A DNA stretch of 64,000 nt from the NCBI GenBank assembly GCA_905250125.1, contig CAJNOL010000994.1, forward strand, positions 1 to 64,000, in the 5' to 3' direction. This DNA is from Rotaria sordida (Eukaryota; Rotifera; Eurotatoria; Philodinida; Philodinidae). Made by a program: the position numbers and the translations under genes. Positions 24,501-36,526 of this stretch are shown here, in pieces (within the stretch, counting starts at the first letter, position 1; every line of letters begins with the position of its first letter). The notes beneath the pieces are model-generated. The model was given only the letters and a program-made list of their open reading frames with translations, did not search any database and had not been told where the DNA came from.

Positions 24501-24858
24501 AATTACAAAAATTATTTTTTTTTCTAGAATGGTACAACAAAATATAATGATATTAATAATAAATATATTCATCGTTCAATTGATACAACAATGTGTAATT
24601 TTATGATTGATTTTATAAAAAAACTTAAAACAGGAATGTATATACGTGAAATGATGAATATTGTACTTGAACGTTTAGGAGTACTTCAAGTGCGTTTTGT
24701 TGGATTTTATTTTTTTTTTAGTTTTTAATTCATGTTTTATTATTTAGACAGTTATATCAAAAGATACAGATGAATTATTATTATGTATTGCGTATATATT
24801 TGAAATAAATGAATCATTAAGTGGTACACAATCGACTGCTTATCGTTTATGCGAATAA
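21566..24858 (+). CDS. TEAD: TEA-domain transcription factor (TEAD/Scalloped)
   Basis: DNA-binding partner of YAP/Yorkie in Hippo signalling, nuclear. Exons: 21566-21727, 21794-21991, 22057-22268, 22329-22467, 22527-22580, 24105-24200, 24259-24311, 24389-24473, 24528-24689, 24748-24858. The total is 1272 nt (423 residues), or 432 if the exon at 21240 is used; human TEAD1 is about 426. The TEA domain at about residues 43-115 is essentially invariant ([45 protein letters not shown]). The C-terminal YAP-binding domain is recognisable ([41 protein letters not shown] end) and more diverged. The ATG at 21566 sits 1 nt after a TTTTTAG acceptor, so the true N-terminus depends on which upstream exon or leader is spliced on. 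Intron 5 is a 1.45-kb foldback. Confidence 0.96.
22605..24056. repeat. 1.45-kb foldback element filling TEAD intron 5
   Basis: The intron 22581-24104 is almost entirely an imperfect palindrome. The outer arms pair GTAGCTACTCTCCATGAA (22620s) with TTCATGGAGAGTAACTAC (24030s). TTTGCTCTCCATCAGTTCAC pairs with GTGAATCGATGGAGAGCGAG. The inner arms pair GAAACTACATACATCATGTA (23170s) with the reverse complement near 23580, plus AATATCCTGAAAACTC with GAGTTT/TTCAGGATATT. No coding frame. Confidence 0.9.
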
Positions 24859-25654
24859 TATTGAACAATTTATTATTCATATTTCTTATTTTGTTTTGGT
24901 TTTTTTTTTTGATCGCGAAATCTTTTTCTTTTGTCCTATCATTCTTGATTTACTCTATCCTTGTATGATTACTGTTGCTCTTTCATTTTTCTCTAATAAA
25001 TTATTTTTCAAGATATTAGATTTAATCTAATGATTGTCATTTATTGACTTATATCAAAAGAAATAAAATTCATTGCACATTTTTCTTTGTTCTTATTGAA
25101 TTTATATATTTCTTGAGCAAATTTAATCAGAATGTTCGATCGAATGAGAAATGTAACAGTGAAGTCGGTGAGCACATGAAGAATCTACAGTGATAACGAC
25201 GAATGTATTAGTACTGATAGGAAATCGATAGGCATGTTAATTGCTTTATAGACTAAAAGATCATCGAAGATAGAATCAGTAAACGTGCCAACGATAAGAC
25301 AATTAAGATTTGTTTGTCATGATAACATATAACGTTATTTGTAAGTGACAAAGATCGATTGAGTGTGTTATTAACGTTGTAAAGTATTGTCTAATTCATC
25401 CGTCATAATGGTATTTAAAAAAAAAAGATAACAATATTGATTGACATTTATTTTGTATATTTTAAATATTAATAGAATTTTCAATTGATCAATTGACTTC
25501 TCCGCTTGTACTAGAAGATCTCCTGCGAAAGTTAATAACCTTCCCTCCATCGTAATAGAAGTTACTGAGGTTTCTAAACTGTCCAAGCGTTCAAAATTTT
25601 TATGGGTTACTATTATGACTTTCGTACAAAAATTTGCAAAAAATGTAGAATTTG

Positions 25655-25725
25655 AGGGTGTGGGTGTTGATCTAAGAGCGGTGCATATTAAGACTCACAG
25701 TTACAGCCATACATACCCACACCCT
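25655..25725. repeat. Hairpin with TGTGGG-type stem
   Basis: AGGGTGTGGGT at 25655-25665 and its exact reverse complement ACCCACACCCT at 25715-25725 flank a 49-nt loop. Confidence 0.9.
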
Positions 25726-26477
25726 AATTAAGAGATAGTAACATCATATCGTGTCAACATGAATTGATTTACCTCTGATTAAAAAATGTTGAATTAATTA
25801 ATTGTTGGAAAAAAGAAAAAGATTAAGTTGTGCAGTCGACAAACGACTAAAACTGAATACTTATATGTTGCAAAACAGAAACTGAAAATCTCCCAATAAT
25901 AAGCATCTTTGTCCGATTCTGATGGTACTCATACGAAAGAGGTTTTAATGTCATCTTAACGAATGAGTTAGATTCAATTGTCAATCATTATTAATTATAT
26001 TTTGATCAATTGTTTAGTTTTATTTTAAAAACAAAATGTAACATTGAATAGCACAAATAAAGTTCTGCATTTGTTGTGAAATTTCGTATATATGATATGT
26101 TCAAAAAATCAATTCGTTCCCTTGTACTGAGATTAATTAAAAAAGTCTTACAAATCTTGAAGTTTGTTGTTGTCAGATTCGATTGTTTGAATTTTATGTC
26201 ACAAAAAAATTAAAGAGTAGTATCATATATATATTCCTTTAAAACATTGATATCAATTGGATGTTATTATGTAGTAGTCTTCCACAACTTAAAACTGCCA
26301 CATGAATAAATATAAAGTGACGAACAGTCTGAATTTTGGAGCATATCCTGTTCTGAAAGTTTCTACATAAGAAAGTGCTTATATAAGACTATGTTGATTT
26401 TTTATATAAAAATCCAGAGTTCTTTTTTTATATTCGATGATGCTACTTTGTTCGAAAAAGGTCACGGTCTTTAATTG

Positions 26478-26566
26478 GATCTATTCTACTCGCTGGAGTC
26501 TGTGTAACAGATAGACAAAAGAGTAAGATTGGTTTTTTCAGTAAGTCATATTTTCGAAATTTTTCA
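26478..26566 (+). repeat. ~89-bp dispersed repeat, copy 1
   Basis: Aligns with 31945-32033 in the same orientation over its full length. Shared blocks include CAACAGATAGACAA-like (here GTAACAGATAGACAA), TTTCAGYAAGTCATATTTTC and GAAATTTTTCA. No coding content and no terminal repeats seen. Confidence 0.85.
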
Positions 26567-26850
26567 TTTTTAAAAAAACTGGCTCATTGATGCTAGTTCA
26601 GTTCTTTGATCAGAAACCATCACAGGCATAGATACGAGACATCACTAATTTTTGTTAATAAATTATGAATTATCAATATTAAATAAAATAAAATCAGAGA
26701 AATAACTCATGTCAAATATCAATTCAATCTTCTCAACAAAAATTAGAATAGACTGAATTAATGGGAAATTTGATTTTGCCGCTAATGCACAAAACAGAAA
26801 CGTCTGTAAAAAAAGACATTAAAGATAAAAGCGACAGAACCGATTTAAGT

Positions 26851-26945
26851 GATGTGAGATGTGTGTGATGTGGATGTGGGTGTTAATGCTCTACTTGCCA
26901 TAACATCCACACCCATATCCACATGCACAGCTACACACCACATCC
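26851..26945. repeat. Hairpin with repeated GTGG/TGTGGG stem
   Basis: The left arm GATGTGGATGTGGGTGTT ends at 26884. The right arm 26902-26945 reads AACATCCACACCCATATCC and so on, an imperfect reverse complement with the same GTGGATGTGG repeat character. Confidence 0.85.
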
Positions 26946-27503
26946 AAAAACTGTGACTCTGTTACGCATAGTTAAGATGAGAAAAGTCGCAATTGCACGT
27001 TACTAAAATTTTTCTATCGTAACTGCGCGCAACTGCATCATAATGTTTCGCATATTACGAGTCACAGTGCGATTCCAGTTACGATGTCACTGCGTCGCAA
27101 TTACTAAAATGATATGACACGGGTTTTAAAATGTATTAGATAAGATTAGCTGTTCAATATGAATTTTTTGATAGGGGAAGTCATCACTTGAAAACTATGT
27201 GTATCTACTCATTATCTACGTTTTAAGAAAATTTCAATCTTACGATTCACCTTGATCGTTACTCTTTTCTTTTTCCTCGGTGGAACTGTCGATTGTTGTT
27301 ATTATTATTCACATGGCTTGTGTCAACATTATCGCAATGTGTATGTGAAGAGTGATTTTTCGTCTGTTGTGCAAGAATAAAGAAGAAACATACTTCATCT
27401 GACAGTATATTTAAGCGAGCACATCGAACATCATATTGTTTTAAAAGAAAAATAAAAATAAAAATAAAAGTGGGATTTTTTTTCCAAGTCTCCTTTAATT
27501 TTA

Positions 27504-29466
27504 ATGGCTACTAGCAAAAATCAATCAACTAAAACATCAAGTTCAACAAAACCTGTCGACCAATCGATGAATCCTAATCTTGAGTCGTTTGCATGTTTGT
27601 GGCTTGATCAAAATGTTAATTCAACACAAGATAATCTGGCGACTCAGGAAGAACTTCGTCAAGTGATCAATCATCTTCGAACATATGATAAAAGTGATGA
27701 ATGTGAAAAATACATTCGACAAATTACAAAAGAAAAAGTTGTACTTATCGTATCAGGTTCATTAGGTCAAGATATAGTACATCGACTTCATGATCTTCCA
27801 CAATTTTCTGCATGTTATGTCTTTTGTCAAGATCAAAAAAGAAACGAACAATGGGCTAATAAATATCATAAGGTTAAATATTTGATAACAATCGGATTCT
27901 TATTTTCTTTTCACTTAAATATTTCAGGTCAATGGCGTTTTTGTTGACCGCACCAAACTTGTTACTAGAATATCCAAAGATCAAATGAGTCGAAATAAAG
28001 TAGAAGATAGTGCTTCAATATCGGTAATTACTTCTGGTTCTCAATCTCTTCAAGCTCGTAATGCTATCTTTATGTGGTTCCAATTATTTATTGAAGTTCT
28101 TCTTCGTATGCATCATAAATCGAATGATCGCAAGGAACTTTTAGACATTTGTAAGAAGAGTTATAAGGATAATCATCAAGAGATGAAAACTATCCATGAA
28201 TTTGAAAAAACTTATAAAGCAGACAATGCAATTTGGTGGTATACACGTGAATCATGTTTTTATCGTATGATGAATAAAGCATTACGTGTACAAGATTTTG
28301 ATATGTTATTTGCTTTTCGATTCTTCATTACCGATATTTCCAAACAGATCAAGAGTAAGCATGAAAAATTTATTCGTACTTGTGACAATCGAAATATTAT
28401 TCGTGTTTATCGTGGTCAAATAATTGGAAATGATGAACTTGAATTAATGAAGAATAGCATTGGTGAATTTCTTTCAATGAATTCTTTTCTATCGACAACT
28501 CATGATCGATCAACTGCTCTTGATTTTGCTCGAGCTACTCCTAAACGAGATAATCTGCAACAAATTATATTCGAAATTGAAATTGATCCGCGTTTAGAAA
28601 CGAAAGCTTTTGCTGACATTACTCAAATCAGTTATTTTCAAAAAGAAGATGAAATATTGATTATGCTCGGTGCTTTGTTTCGAATTGAACAAGTAAATGA
28701 AGATAAAAAGGAACGAATATGGGTAGCTCGTGTTTCACTAGCAAGCGAAGATGATTATCATTTGAAAGAAACATTTTCTTACATGAAAAATACAATTGGT
28801 GATGATACGGATTTGGATTCTCTAGGGAAAATTCTATTAAAGATGGGTGAATACGAACAAGCACGAAAATGCTATAGAAGAATGTTAGATGAGACTCAAC
28901 TTATTAGTGGAAACGCAGCTTTAGGTTTGGGTAAAGCCTATTGTCGGTGCAATGAAGCTGATGAAAGTCTTAAACATCTCAAAGAAGCATTATATATAAG
29001 ACAAAGTCTTTTAGGAGAAGATCATGCAGACGTTGGAGAATGTTATAATTGGATCGGCGATATACACTGGTACCTGAAAGGCGATTATGACGAAGCTTTG
29101 TCTAATTTAAAAAAAGCAGTCGAAATCCAAGAAGCAACACTCCCCTCTGATTCTCTTGCTCTCGCTGAGACTTACAATAGCATAGCGGCCACATACGAAC
29201 GGATGGGGAATACTGATGTGGGTCTAGATTATTATACCAAGACTCTCAAGATTCAACAAGCTGTCTTGCCTAGTAATCATCCAGACATTGCTGTAATCTA
29301 CTATAATCTAGGAACATTATATCAATCGAAAGGAAAGTATTCAAAGGCACTAGAATACTATGAAAAATCGATTGGAATTATGCGCAAAATTTTACCACCC
29401 ACTCATGAGAATGTTATTAGGACCGAAAACAATATTCGTAACTTAAAAGACAAAATGAAAAAGTAG
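27504..29466 (+). CDS. Mono-ADP-ribosyltransferase (R-S-E class) fused to TPR repeats
   Basis: Two exons: 27504-27872 and 27928-29466 (intron 55 bp, phase 0), encoding 635 residues. The N-terminal ~230 residues form a conserved-looking module (LVIVSGSLGQDIV-type strand, here VVLIVSGSLGQDIVHRLHDL). The ART domain spans about 225-395 with the arginine-specific triad: R285 in VYRGQ, S312-T-T after MNSFL, and E363-D-E365 in FQKEDEILIML. It should transfer ADP-ribose from NAD+ to arginine. Residues about 410-635 are kinesin-light-chain-like TPRs (ADVGECYNWIGDIHW, LALAETYNSIAATYERMGN, PDIAVIYYNLGTLYQSKGKY). No signal peptide or membrane segment is seen, so it is probably cytoplasmic. ART-TPR fusions of this kind are, to my knowledge, greatly expanded in bdelloid rotifers. 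AATAAA follows at 29581. Substrate unknown. Confidence 0.93.
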
Positions 29467-31123
29467 TTTGATATTCAATTGAAGACGCACAATCAAATAT
29501 TAATCTACGTTAATATCATATTCATACGTAACTATTCATTGTTCATTTTCTATTTCTACAATGGAAACACACTGTTTGATAATAAAATTGAAATAGAGAT
29601 TGTAATAAATTAATCTTTTTCTATATAATTATTCTGAAACGATTTTTCTTCTACTTTTTTCAGTTGTTTCTATTAAAGGATGATATATAAAATTTAATCT
29701 TTACTAGCTTGAATGTTTGACTGGTTTACAAAATCATAAAAATAAGTATAATGATGCTGCTATACATATGATCATCAGCAATTGGTCAGTCGTCGAGTTT
29801 TTAACTCGAACTATATCAAAGTGCATTACGATTGGTCATATCAGCAAACTTGGAAAAAAACTGAATCCAACAAGATCTAATTCATGCAAGAATGATTTGA
29901 ATTTTTAATTGAACATAAACATTCAGCAGGGTTGACATGTGATAAAATTCACAAATATGAAAATTAGTTTCGTCTTTTTGAAATACTTAAATAAATTTTT
30001 GGAAATGACCTAATCAGTATGTTCTAAAATGAATGATTGTGTACAGTAAGAAGTACATCAAATATTCAAAGATAATTTCAATCTTATTGGTTGTTTTCTC
30101 GCTACGAAAGATAAAAAAAACAGTGGCGGTCCAGAAGAGTTATTTCTCCTTTTTAATGAAAGGATACTATGATAAATGAGAGAAAGAATTTCCTAGACAT
30201 TGCAAAAATTCTTTCCCAATATTACACTTTATTTCTTGTCTTCAATACCGAAGAGAGTTGTCAGAAGAACAGGTGACACTTGTAAATATGGTGTGCTAGA
30301 AATAATTTTTTTCTTTTTTTTGTGTTCTCATACTAGACACACTTTGTTTTTATTTGTTTCTTTATGATTTATTGGCACTTTGACCATATTTCAACCGATA
30401 TACACGCTTACACTCGTGATATATAACGCAAAACATTTGTCTACTCAGCAAGTTGTAATGAGTTCCGTTCGTTTGTCTTTTTATCACGATAAGATAGTGT
30501 TGTTTGTTGAAAAAGCTCATTATTTTTGAGTTAATCACAATCATAAAACTATTTAGTTAATGAAAGCATCAATCTGCTTTGTTTTCAATACTTTACATGA
30601 AGAAAATATTTTCTAAATTAGTCAATGTGCAAACTTTGTATGCTTGATGCAGCAGGGCTTCTTCGCAGATATAATTTGAGATTATGAATTTTGATTTTTT
30701 AAAAATATGTTTATTATCAATATACTCGTCAAATTATCACAGATTGAGCTTTTTTAAGTTGACAAATTTTGATTTTCGTGTCATAATTAATTTAAAAACT
30801 TCGCTTTGTCAACTATTGACGTGCGTGTTGAAAATAGAAATATTTATCAATAAAAAGTTCTATTAGAATGAAAGAGTAGGTTATTCTGTTTGAAACAGAA
30901 AACAATGAAATTCGTTGAATTTAATGCTGATTTATCGATCAAAAAAGATTCTAGTATATAATTATCTGACGATTAAGATCGTGTCTATGTTTTATTGAAA
31001 AGATATAAATAAATTTTTTGTGGTTCTATTAATCTTTTAGATGCTTTGAACTTCATTTAGTTCTTTGAAACTCTTTTTAAAGTCTTTGGAATTTTCGAAA
31101 TCAACAATGTTTACAGTGCTGCC
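29467..31123. other. Intergenic region after the ART-TPR gene
   Basis: AT-rich. A poly(A) signal at 29581-29586 serves the preceding gene. Small open frames on both strands lack recognisable domains or splice context. Nothing else seen. Confidence 0.6.
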
Positions 31124-31905
31124 TTGTCTTTTCTTTTGATTAGCGAAATGAGTTCGTTCTTTTTTCTTATGTCAAAGAATATAATGAGAAACATGGATGG
31201 TCAAACGGATGAAACATTCATATTAAGTGATGATGATGAGTGGTGTTGGTTTGAATCTCTAGGTGCTCTTCAATATGATTCTTCCCTTTTGAAAGGATCA
31301 GTTGCATTGGATGGTCATGATGAAAAACGTCATGGCAATATTGAACTTCATACTCGTGATTGTTCGACTTAGATTACAGATTATGTGACATTACATAAAC
31401 AATTTGAATTATGTATTCATGATGGACCTGCTTCACTTATAAGATCTGATGGTCGGTTGCTTATTTTCTACGCAAAACATAACATAGAACCATATAATTA
31501 TTTGCACATTTCTCCTATTAATGAAAATACTTTTCATCAATTCAGTCCAGTTCAACTTTATACATCATCATCAACTAACGAGCTTACATATGCAAATCTA
31601 TTCCTTCCACTAAATGAATCGAATCGAATTGATAACTTATTTTGTGAGGCTTGGACGGTTCCTACAGACCATCATATATTTACTCAGTTGATCTTGGAAC
31701 AACTTGGATAATAATGCTTGTACAAACATTCCATCAACACGAAAACATCGATCATACGTACGATATACATCTAACGAATGTGAAACAGTACATATGGTTT
31801 ATACAGAAGAACATCCGTATGATTATGATAATAGACAACATGTTGCATGAATTGCTAATCGTGTCTTAGATAATAATAATTATCCAGTATGTATTTACAA
31901 TATTC
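31124..31905 (+). pseudogene. Decayed protein-coding gene, unrecognised family
   Basis: The frame from 31124 carries codon-like text (SLGALQYDSSLLKGSVALDG) to an in-frame TAG at 31370. It continues in the same frame (LHKQFELCIHDGPASLIR, NYLHISPINENTFHQFSPVQ) to about 31690. There the coding signal jumps frame to STRKHRSYVRYTSNECETVH and VYTEEHPYDYDNRQHVA, a TGA, then IANRVLDNNNYP before a GTATGT. One or more frameshifts and two stops argue for a pseudogene. I do not recognise the family. Confidence 0.55.
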
Positions 31906-31944
31906 AATATTATTCATAATGTAATGTGTAACGATGTCTAATTA

Positions 31945-32033
31945 GATCATTTCTACTTGCTAGAATCTGTGCAACAGATAGACAAGAGAGCAGAATTAGT
32001 TCTTTCAGCAAGTCATATTTTCGAAATTTTTCA
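31945..32033 (+). repeat. ~89-bp dispersed repeat, copy 2
   Basis: Diverged direct copy of 26478-26566, immediately downstream of the decayed gene at 31124. Confidence 0.85.
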
Positions 32034-33459
32034 GCACAATGGAATGTTTTTAATAAAATAAGAATAGTATAGAATCAATAAGCGAATGAATATGGGTTAT
32101 ATTTATCCTGACCTGTTTTATACATGGCTTTCTTATTGTTTTTGTACACATACTCGGCGAATCTCAAGCAAAGAAAACTCAAACGTGAAGAAAAAAAATA
32201 GTTTTGCGATCGCTATCGACCCCTAACGATACTGTTTTTTTATTCCTCCGCTCCTTACTGGTTAGAAGTAGCCTAGACTAAACTGGTGAAAAAGAATTAG
32301 AGAATGAAACCCAAGTAGACAGCCAACTATTGACTATCCGTAAGAAAAAAATTCTCAACCTGGCATGTAGAAAAAAAGGATAAGGTTTATTATTGACTTT
32401 TTTTCTTTATCTTCTTAACTAACTTATTCATTAATGCTTAACCAATAATGCTAAATAGAGCAAAAATTGGAAAAAAAAGGTATGACAAGATTGTTCGTAT
32501 TTGGTGATTTTTGCAAGTATTACTAGAGATATAACAGAGCAAAATTAAAGACAAACAAAAATACATATGACATCATTGACATAGTGTAGTATAAAATGGT
32601 TCCTCGAAAGTTTAGTCAGAACTCAATATGAATAAATATTTGTCTTGTCAACAAAAAAAAACAAGTAGATTATCTTCTAGCATTCATATTGGTTATTTAT
32701 CCATTTTTTATAAAGTAAAAAAAATAATACGAGAAAATAGATTACTATTCAGTCGCAAAACTTATCTATTCCATCCATTCTTAACTGAAAGTTCTTTATT
32801 GATAGATTAAATCTGACGCGACTACCATTTATTATCCACTTAGATCCGTGCAGACACCAATAGACAAAATAAATATAATACACAAAATTTGACTAGCTTA
32901 GCATGGACATGTGAAGAATATAGGTGAGAACTTGATTACAAGAAGAACAAACAAAAAAAGAAGCTAGCTTGAAATATATGCTCACATGCACTTCTGGACG
33001 GTCTATACACATAAATAATAGTTGAGATTAACTGGTGGATATTATCAGCATACGTGACTAGTCTTCACAAGAACATATCGGAGAGATGAGCGGTTCCATA
33101 TAATATTGTTTACTTATAACAGTATGATGAAATCAGGGACGAAGCAGCAAAGACTTCAGTCTTGAAGTCTGCTGTTTCCTTCTCGAATGAAATTAGCTGG
33201 AGTCCGCATGGATTTCAGATGATCATGTAAAGATTAAACTTTCTCCATTTTATAACTTATATGTTTAGAAAAACAATGTTCACCTTTAGCAACAATCATG
33301 TCGGTGATATGTCGTCATCGTTTACATCTGTACGATCCTAATCGTATTCAAAATTCGATTTATATAGTTGTAGTTCTATTCAAATGTTGTAAACATACGT
33401 AGTTTAATATGTTTTGTAGGATTGCTCTAGATGTGAAAAAAATTTAAACATCTGTTACA
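32034..33459. other. Intergenic region upstream of the F-box-like pseudogene
   Basis: AT-rich; no gene, structured repeat or RNA gene recognised. Confidence 0.6.
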
Positions 33460-35621
33460 ATGATTTCTTCATCTGATAATCGACTTTTATTTATTCTTGA
33501 TTTATTACCTAAAGAAATCATCTTTACTATTTTTGACTTTCTTTGGGCTCATGATATTCTTTATTCATTTCTTAATATTAGCAATTATTTTAATAATATT
33601 CTCTTAACCTATCAGAATTATCATGTTAATTTTAAATCAATCTTAAAACAACAATTTGATTTAGTTTGTCGTTTTATTCAACCAAATCAAATTACATCAC
33701 TTGTTTTATCCGATAGTAATGAAACTCCAAGTCAATCGAAAACTTTTTTATCACTCTTTCCTATCGAAAAATTCATTAATCTTCGTGCAATTACACTATC
33801 TGACATTGAAAATGACTGTCATTCACTTTTCTTTAATATTCGTCAGCTAAAATACCTTAATTATTTTGAAACAGATACACTATCTCATCTTTGGATGATT
33901 GAAACAATATCTCGACTCAAACAATTGATAATAAATAAATATGCTGACAACGATTATAATCATGAAAGTTTACTTCATTCGATTTCGTTTTCTCATTTAC
34001 GCAATCTTACTTTGCCTTATTGTTCATACGTTCAATTACGTCAAATTCTTTCTTGTGCCTCTAAACTTACTTCACTTAATATTTCATTGATTATTTCTGA
34101 TTGCACTGGTATTGATTACTTTGCTGAACAACATCAAGAGACACCTCTTATTGTTAATCATCTTACAATGTCCATTCAGACATTTAGTAAGTTGAAAACT
34201 ACTTGATCACAGAAAGATAGTTTTATTCTATCTATTTTGGTACATATTTCTTCGCCATCCTTTTAATTAACCTTTGAGAAAGGTAATAAGGAAGTAATAC
34301 CTAAATTATAAAGAGACGGTATTGATATACAGTCTGTGATGGTCTATGAGAGAGGATCCAAATTTTTATCCCTAAACTTCAGTACTCCTTTTAGATTCTG
34401 TTTTACAAAAAAAAAGTTTACTTTAAATTGAATTAATTATGTTTCTTTGTTTTTCTTGCTCGAACGATTTCACGGCTTTTATTCGAACGATTTCTTTCAC
34501 GTATGCCTTATCTTCAACAACTTGAACTCATCGTTTCTTCTGGTGGAAGTAGCAATTTACTAGAAGGAAGTCAATGGGAAATATTCATTAAAAAACATTT
34601 GTCGTTTCTTTCTATATTCAATTTTAAATTTAAAATAATAAATGTTGACTGGAATAATTACAATGAAAAGAATATTCTCACGCAATTTTCTAGTGCATTT
34701 TGGCTCAATAGATATCCAGCGTGGTATGTGGAATATAATACTGATGATTTTATTCTTTATACTATTCCTCGTTTTGTTCCTCGTACAACAAAACATTCTT
34801 TATTATCAATTTTACCACATTCAACAACACTTCCTGTCGAACAATATTCTATTTATTATGATCAGATAAATGAACTAGAACTTGATTCAAATGATAAATC
34901 ATCTTATCGATATACTAATGTTCAACGATTGATATTATCAATAACAAAAATTAATGAAAATATAATTGATCTTTCTAAAGTAGAATATTTATGTGTGAAA
35001 TCATTATCATGGCCATTGAAGAAACTCTTTCAAATCATCAAAACATCCATGACTAGTTTATATCACTTAAAAATTGATTTTAGTTTTTCTATGATACAAC
35101 TTTCTGATAATATTTATCCACTAGAACAAATTCGTATAATAGATTTGCCTCAGTTTTCATGTTCATTCAAGAATGACAACATTGATTTATCTTCTCTATT
35201 TCCGTGTATAGAACGTTTAACAATCGGAATCAATAGTCTTCATCAAATGACAGATATAATTGATCGATTTATGCATTTATCGAGTGGATCATTTCATATT
35301 ATGAACGATCATACTGATATTAACTATATATTAACTGAAACTGATACGATATACAAATGGCTCATAGAAAAAACGAATCGTTTGGCGAGAAATCGTAGTT
35401 TCACTTATCGATTAGATTCTCGATCTGATATTTGGATACATTTATGGATTAGTAGTGAAAGTACAACACCAGAAAAAGTATCTTATAATTATCTTTTTTT
35501 TATGTTTCAAATAATTTTTTTTTCAAAGGTATTAAACAAAATGTTATCAGGCGAACAGTTAATGGAACTTAGAGAAACCAATGGGCAACATAATTGTTCA
35601 CGATGTTGTTCACTGCAATAG
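33460..35621 (+). pseudogene. F-box/LRR-like protein gene, probably disrupted
   Basis: 33460-34206 opens with an F-box-like segment (LLPKEIIFTIFDFLWAHDIL, then FLNISNYFNNIL). Leucine-spaced repeats follow (FINLRAITLSDIEND, FSHLRNLTLPYCSYVQLRQIL). The frame ends at a TGA after SIQTFSKLKTT. A second in-phase-looking block resumes around 34473 (LLFERFLSRMPYLQQLELIV) and runs to 35621 with family-typical C-terminal text (IYKWLIEKTNRL, IWIHLWISSE). A GTAAGT lies at 34188, but no AG acceptor exists in the open part of the downstream frame (34437-34503). The roughly 230-bp middle therefore looks like an insertion or decay rather than an intron. F-box proteins recruit substrates to SCF ubiquitin ligases; the F-box call is from pattern only. 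Confidence 0.6.
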
Positions 35622-36235
35622 ATAATAAAGAACGAAACCTAATTAGAATTACTGAATTATTATTTGGAAAACACTTTTCTTTCAATCGCTATGAACTAGA
35701 TGTGAAAAGTTATGCAATTAAATTACACATGATAACTCAGAATTTCAATCGATCAATCTTATTCACTAATGCTAGGTCGTTAAAATTTTTAAAGAAAATA
35801 TCTTTTTGCAAAGCTTTAGAACATATTGATTCTCTTCAGTTTGCTTTGTGCCTCTCAATTACTTTCTGTAGCATAAAAATGAAGCAGAAATTTTGATAAA
35901 TACTATCTCTCATGTAGAACTCTTACAATAATTTCAACTAATAATATATCAGTAGAACTTTCTGCAAGTATTAATTATCACTCACTAATTTCAAATGTGT
36001 CGGAAAGTACGATTAAATTTGAAAACGTAGTTCTCGTAACATATATTATCTGAATCAAGTTGGAAAGATTTTTGAAATCTAATTATATTGAATCTCGATT
36101 AGAGTTGTTCAAGATACTCTATTCTCAATCATTGATCGATATTTCAATGTACTCTCGGAATTATGGCTTATTGAAAAACTATTTTTGAAAATAAAATTCA
36201 AAAATGTACATGGTTGCTATGTTCAACTAAGTCAG
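35622..36235 (+). pseudogene. Remnant of a second F-box-like copy or decayed 3' continuation
   Basis: Fragments in shifting frames keep the flavour of the family: NLIRITELLFGKHFSFNRYE and NFNRSILFTNARSLKFL around 35640-35800, and later LSELWLIEKLFLKIKF near 36150-36200. Stops and frame jumps separate them. No start or splice structure can be assigned. Confidence 0.35.
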
Positions 36236-36349
36236 CATATGTGTAGCTATTAGCAAGCTGTGGATTCAAGTTTTTGTGAACTCGGACCCGATCCGTCTCA
36301 GATCCGAGTTTTTTTTTTCTGCCAATATCTGTCATCCTCTGTGTACATG

Positions 36350-36359
36350 NNNNNNNNNN
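36350..36359. other. Assembly gap (10 N)
   Basis: Ten undetermined bases; a fixed-size scaffold join is likely. Linkage between the two sides should be treated as unproven. Confidence 0.99.
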
Positions 36360-36487
36360 CCGTCATTGAAAATCGTCAAACCAAAAGTAACACTAAAATC
36401 TTCAGCTGTATAGAACAGTTTTAGTGTGTATTCATGTAAACGAGATTAATCAAGGATATGTTCTATACAATCAATGTAGGGAGATAC

Positions 36488-36526
36488 GAATCTACAAAAA
36501 TGTGGACTCAGGCCGGACGAGCTCTA
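36488..36526 (+). repeat. Dispersed GGATCTGAAAATTTTG motif, diverged copy
   Basis: GAATCTACAAAAATGTGGAC, a short interruption, then GAGCTCTA. The most diverged of the five copies. Confidence 0.5.

Larger units (their letters stand above)
24859..27503. other. Intergenic region between TEAD and the ART-TPR gene
   Basis: No gene recognised in 2.6 kb. It contains two hairpins with TGTGGG-like stems, a copy of an ~89-bp dispersed repeat, and degenerate GTTACGATGTCACTGCGTCG-type repeats near 26977-27115. The ART gene promoter should lie in the last few hundred bases; CAGTATATTTAAG at about 27403-27415 is a possible TATA region. Confidence 0.6.

Noticed and set aside
34188-34500. Normal intron in the F-box-like gene at 33460
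   Set aside because: A GTAAGT donor exists, but no AG acceptor is found between the upstream in-frame stop (34434) and the resumed coding text.
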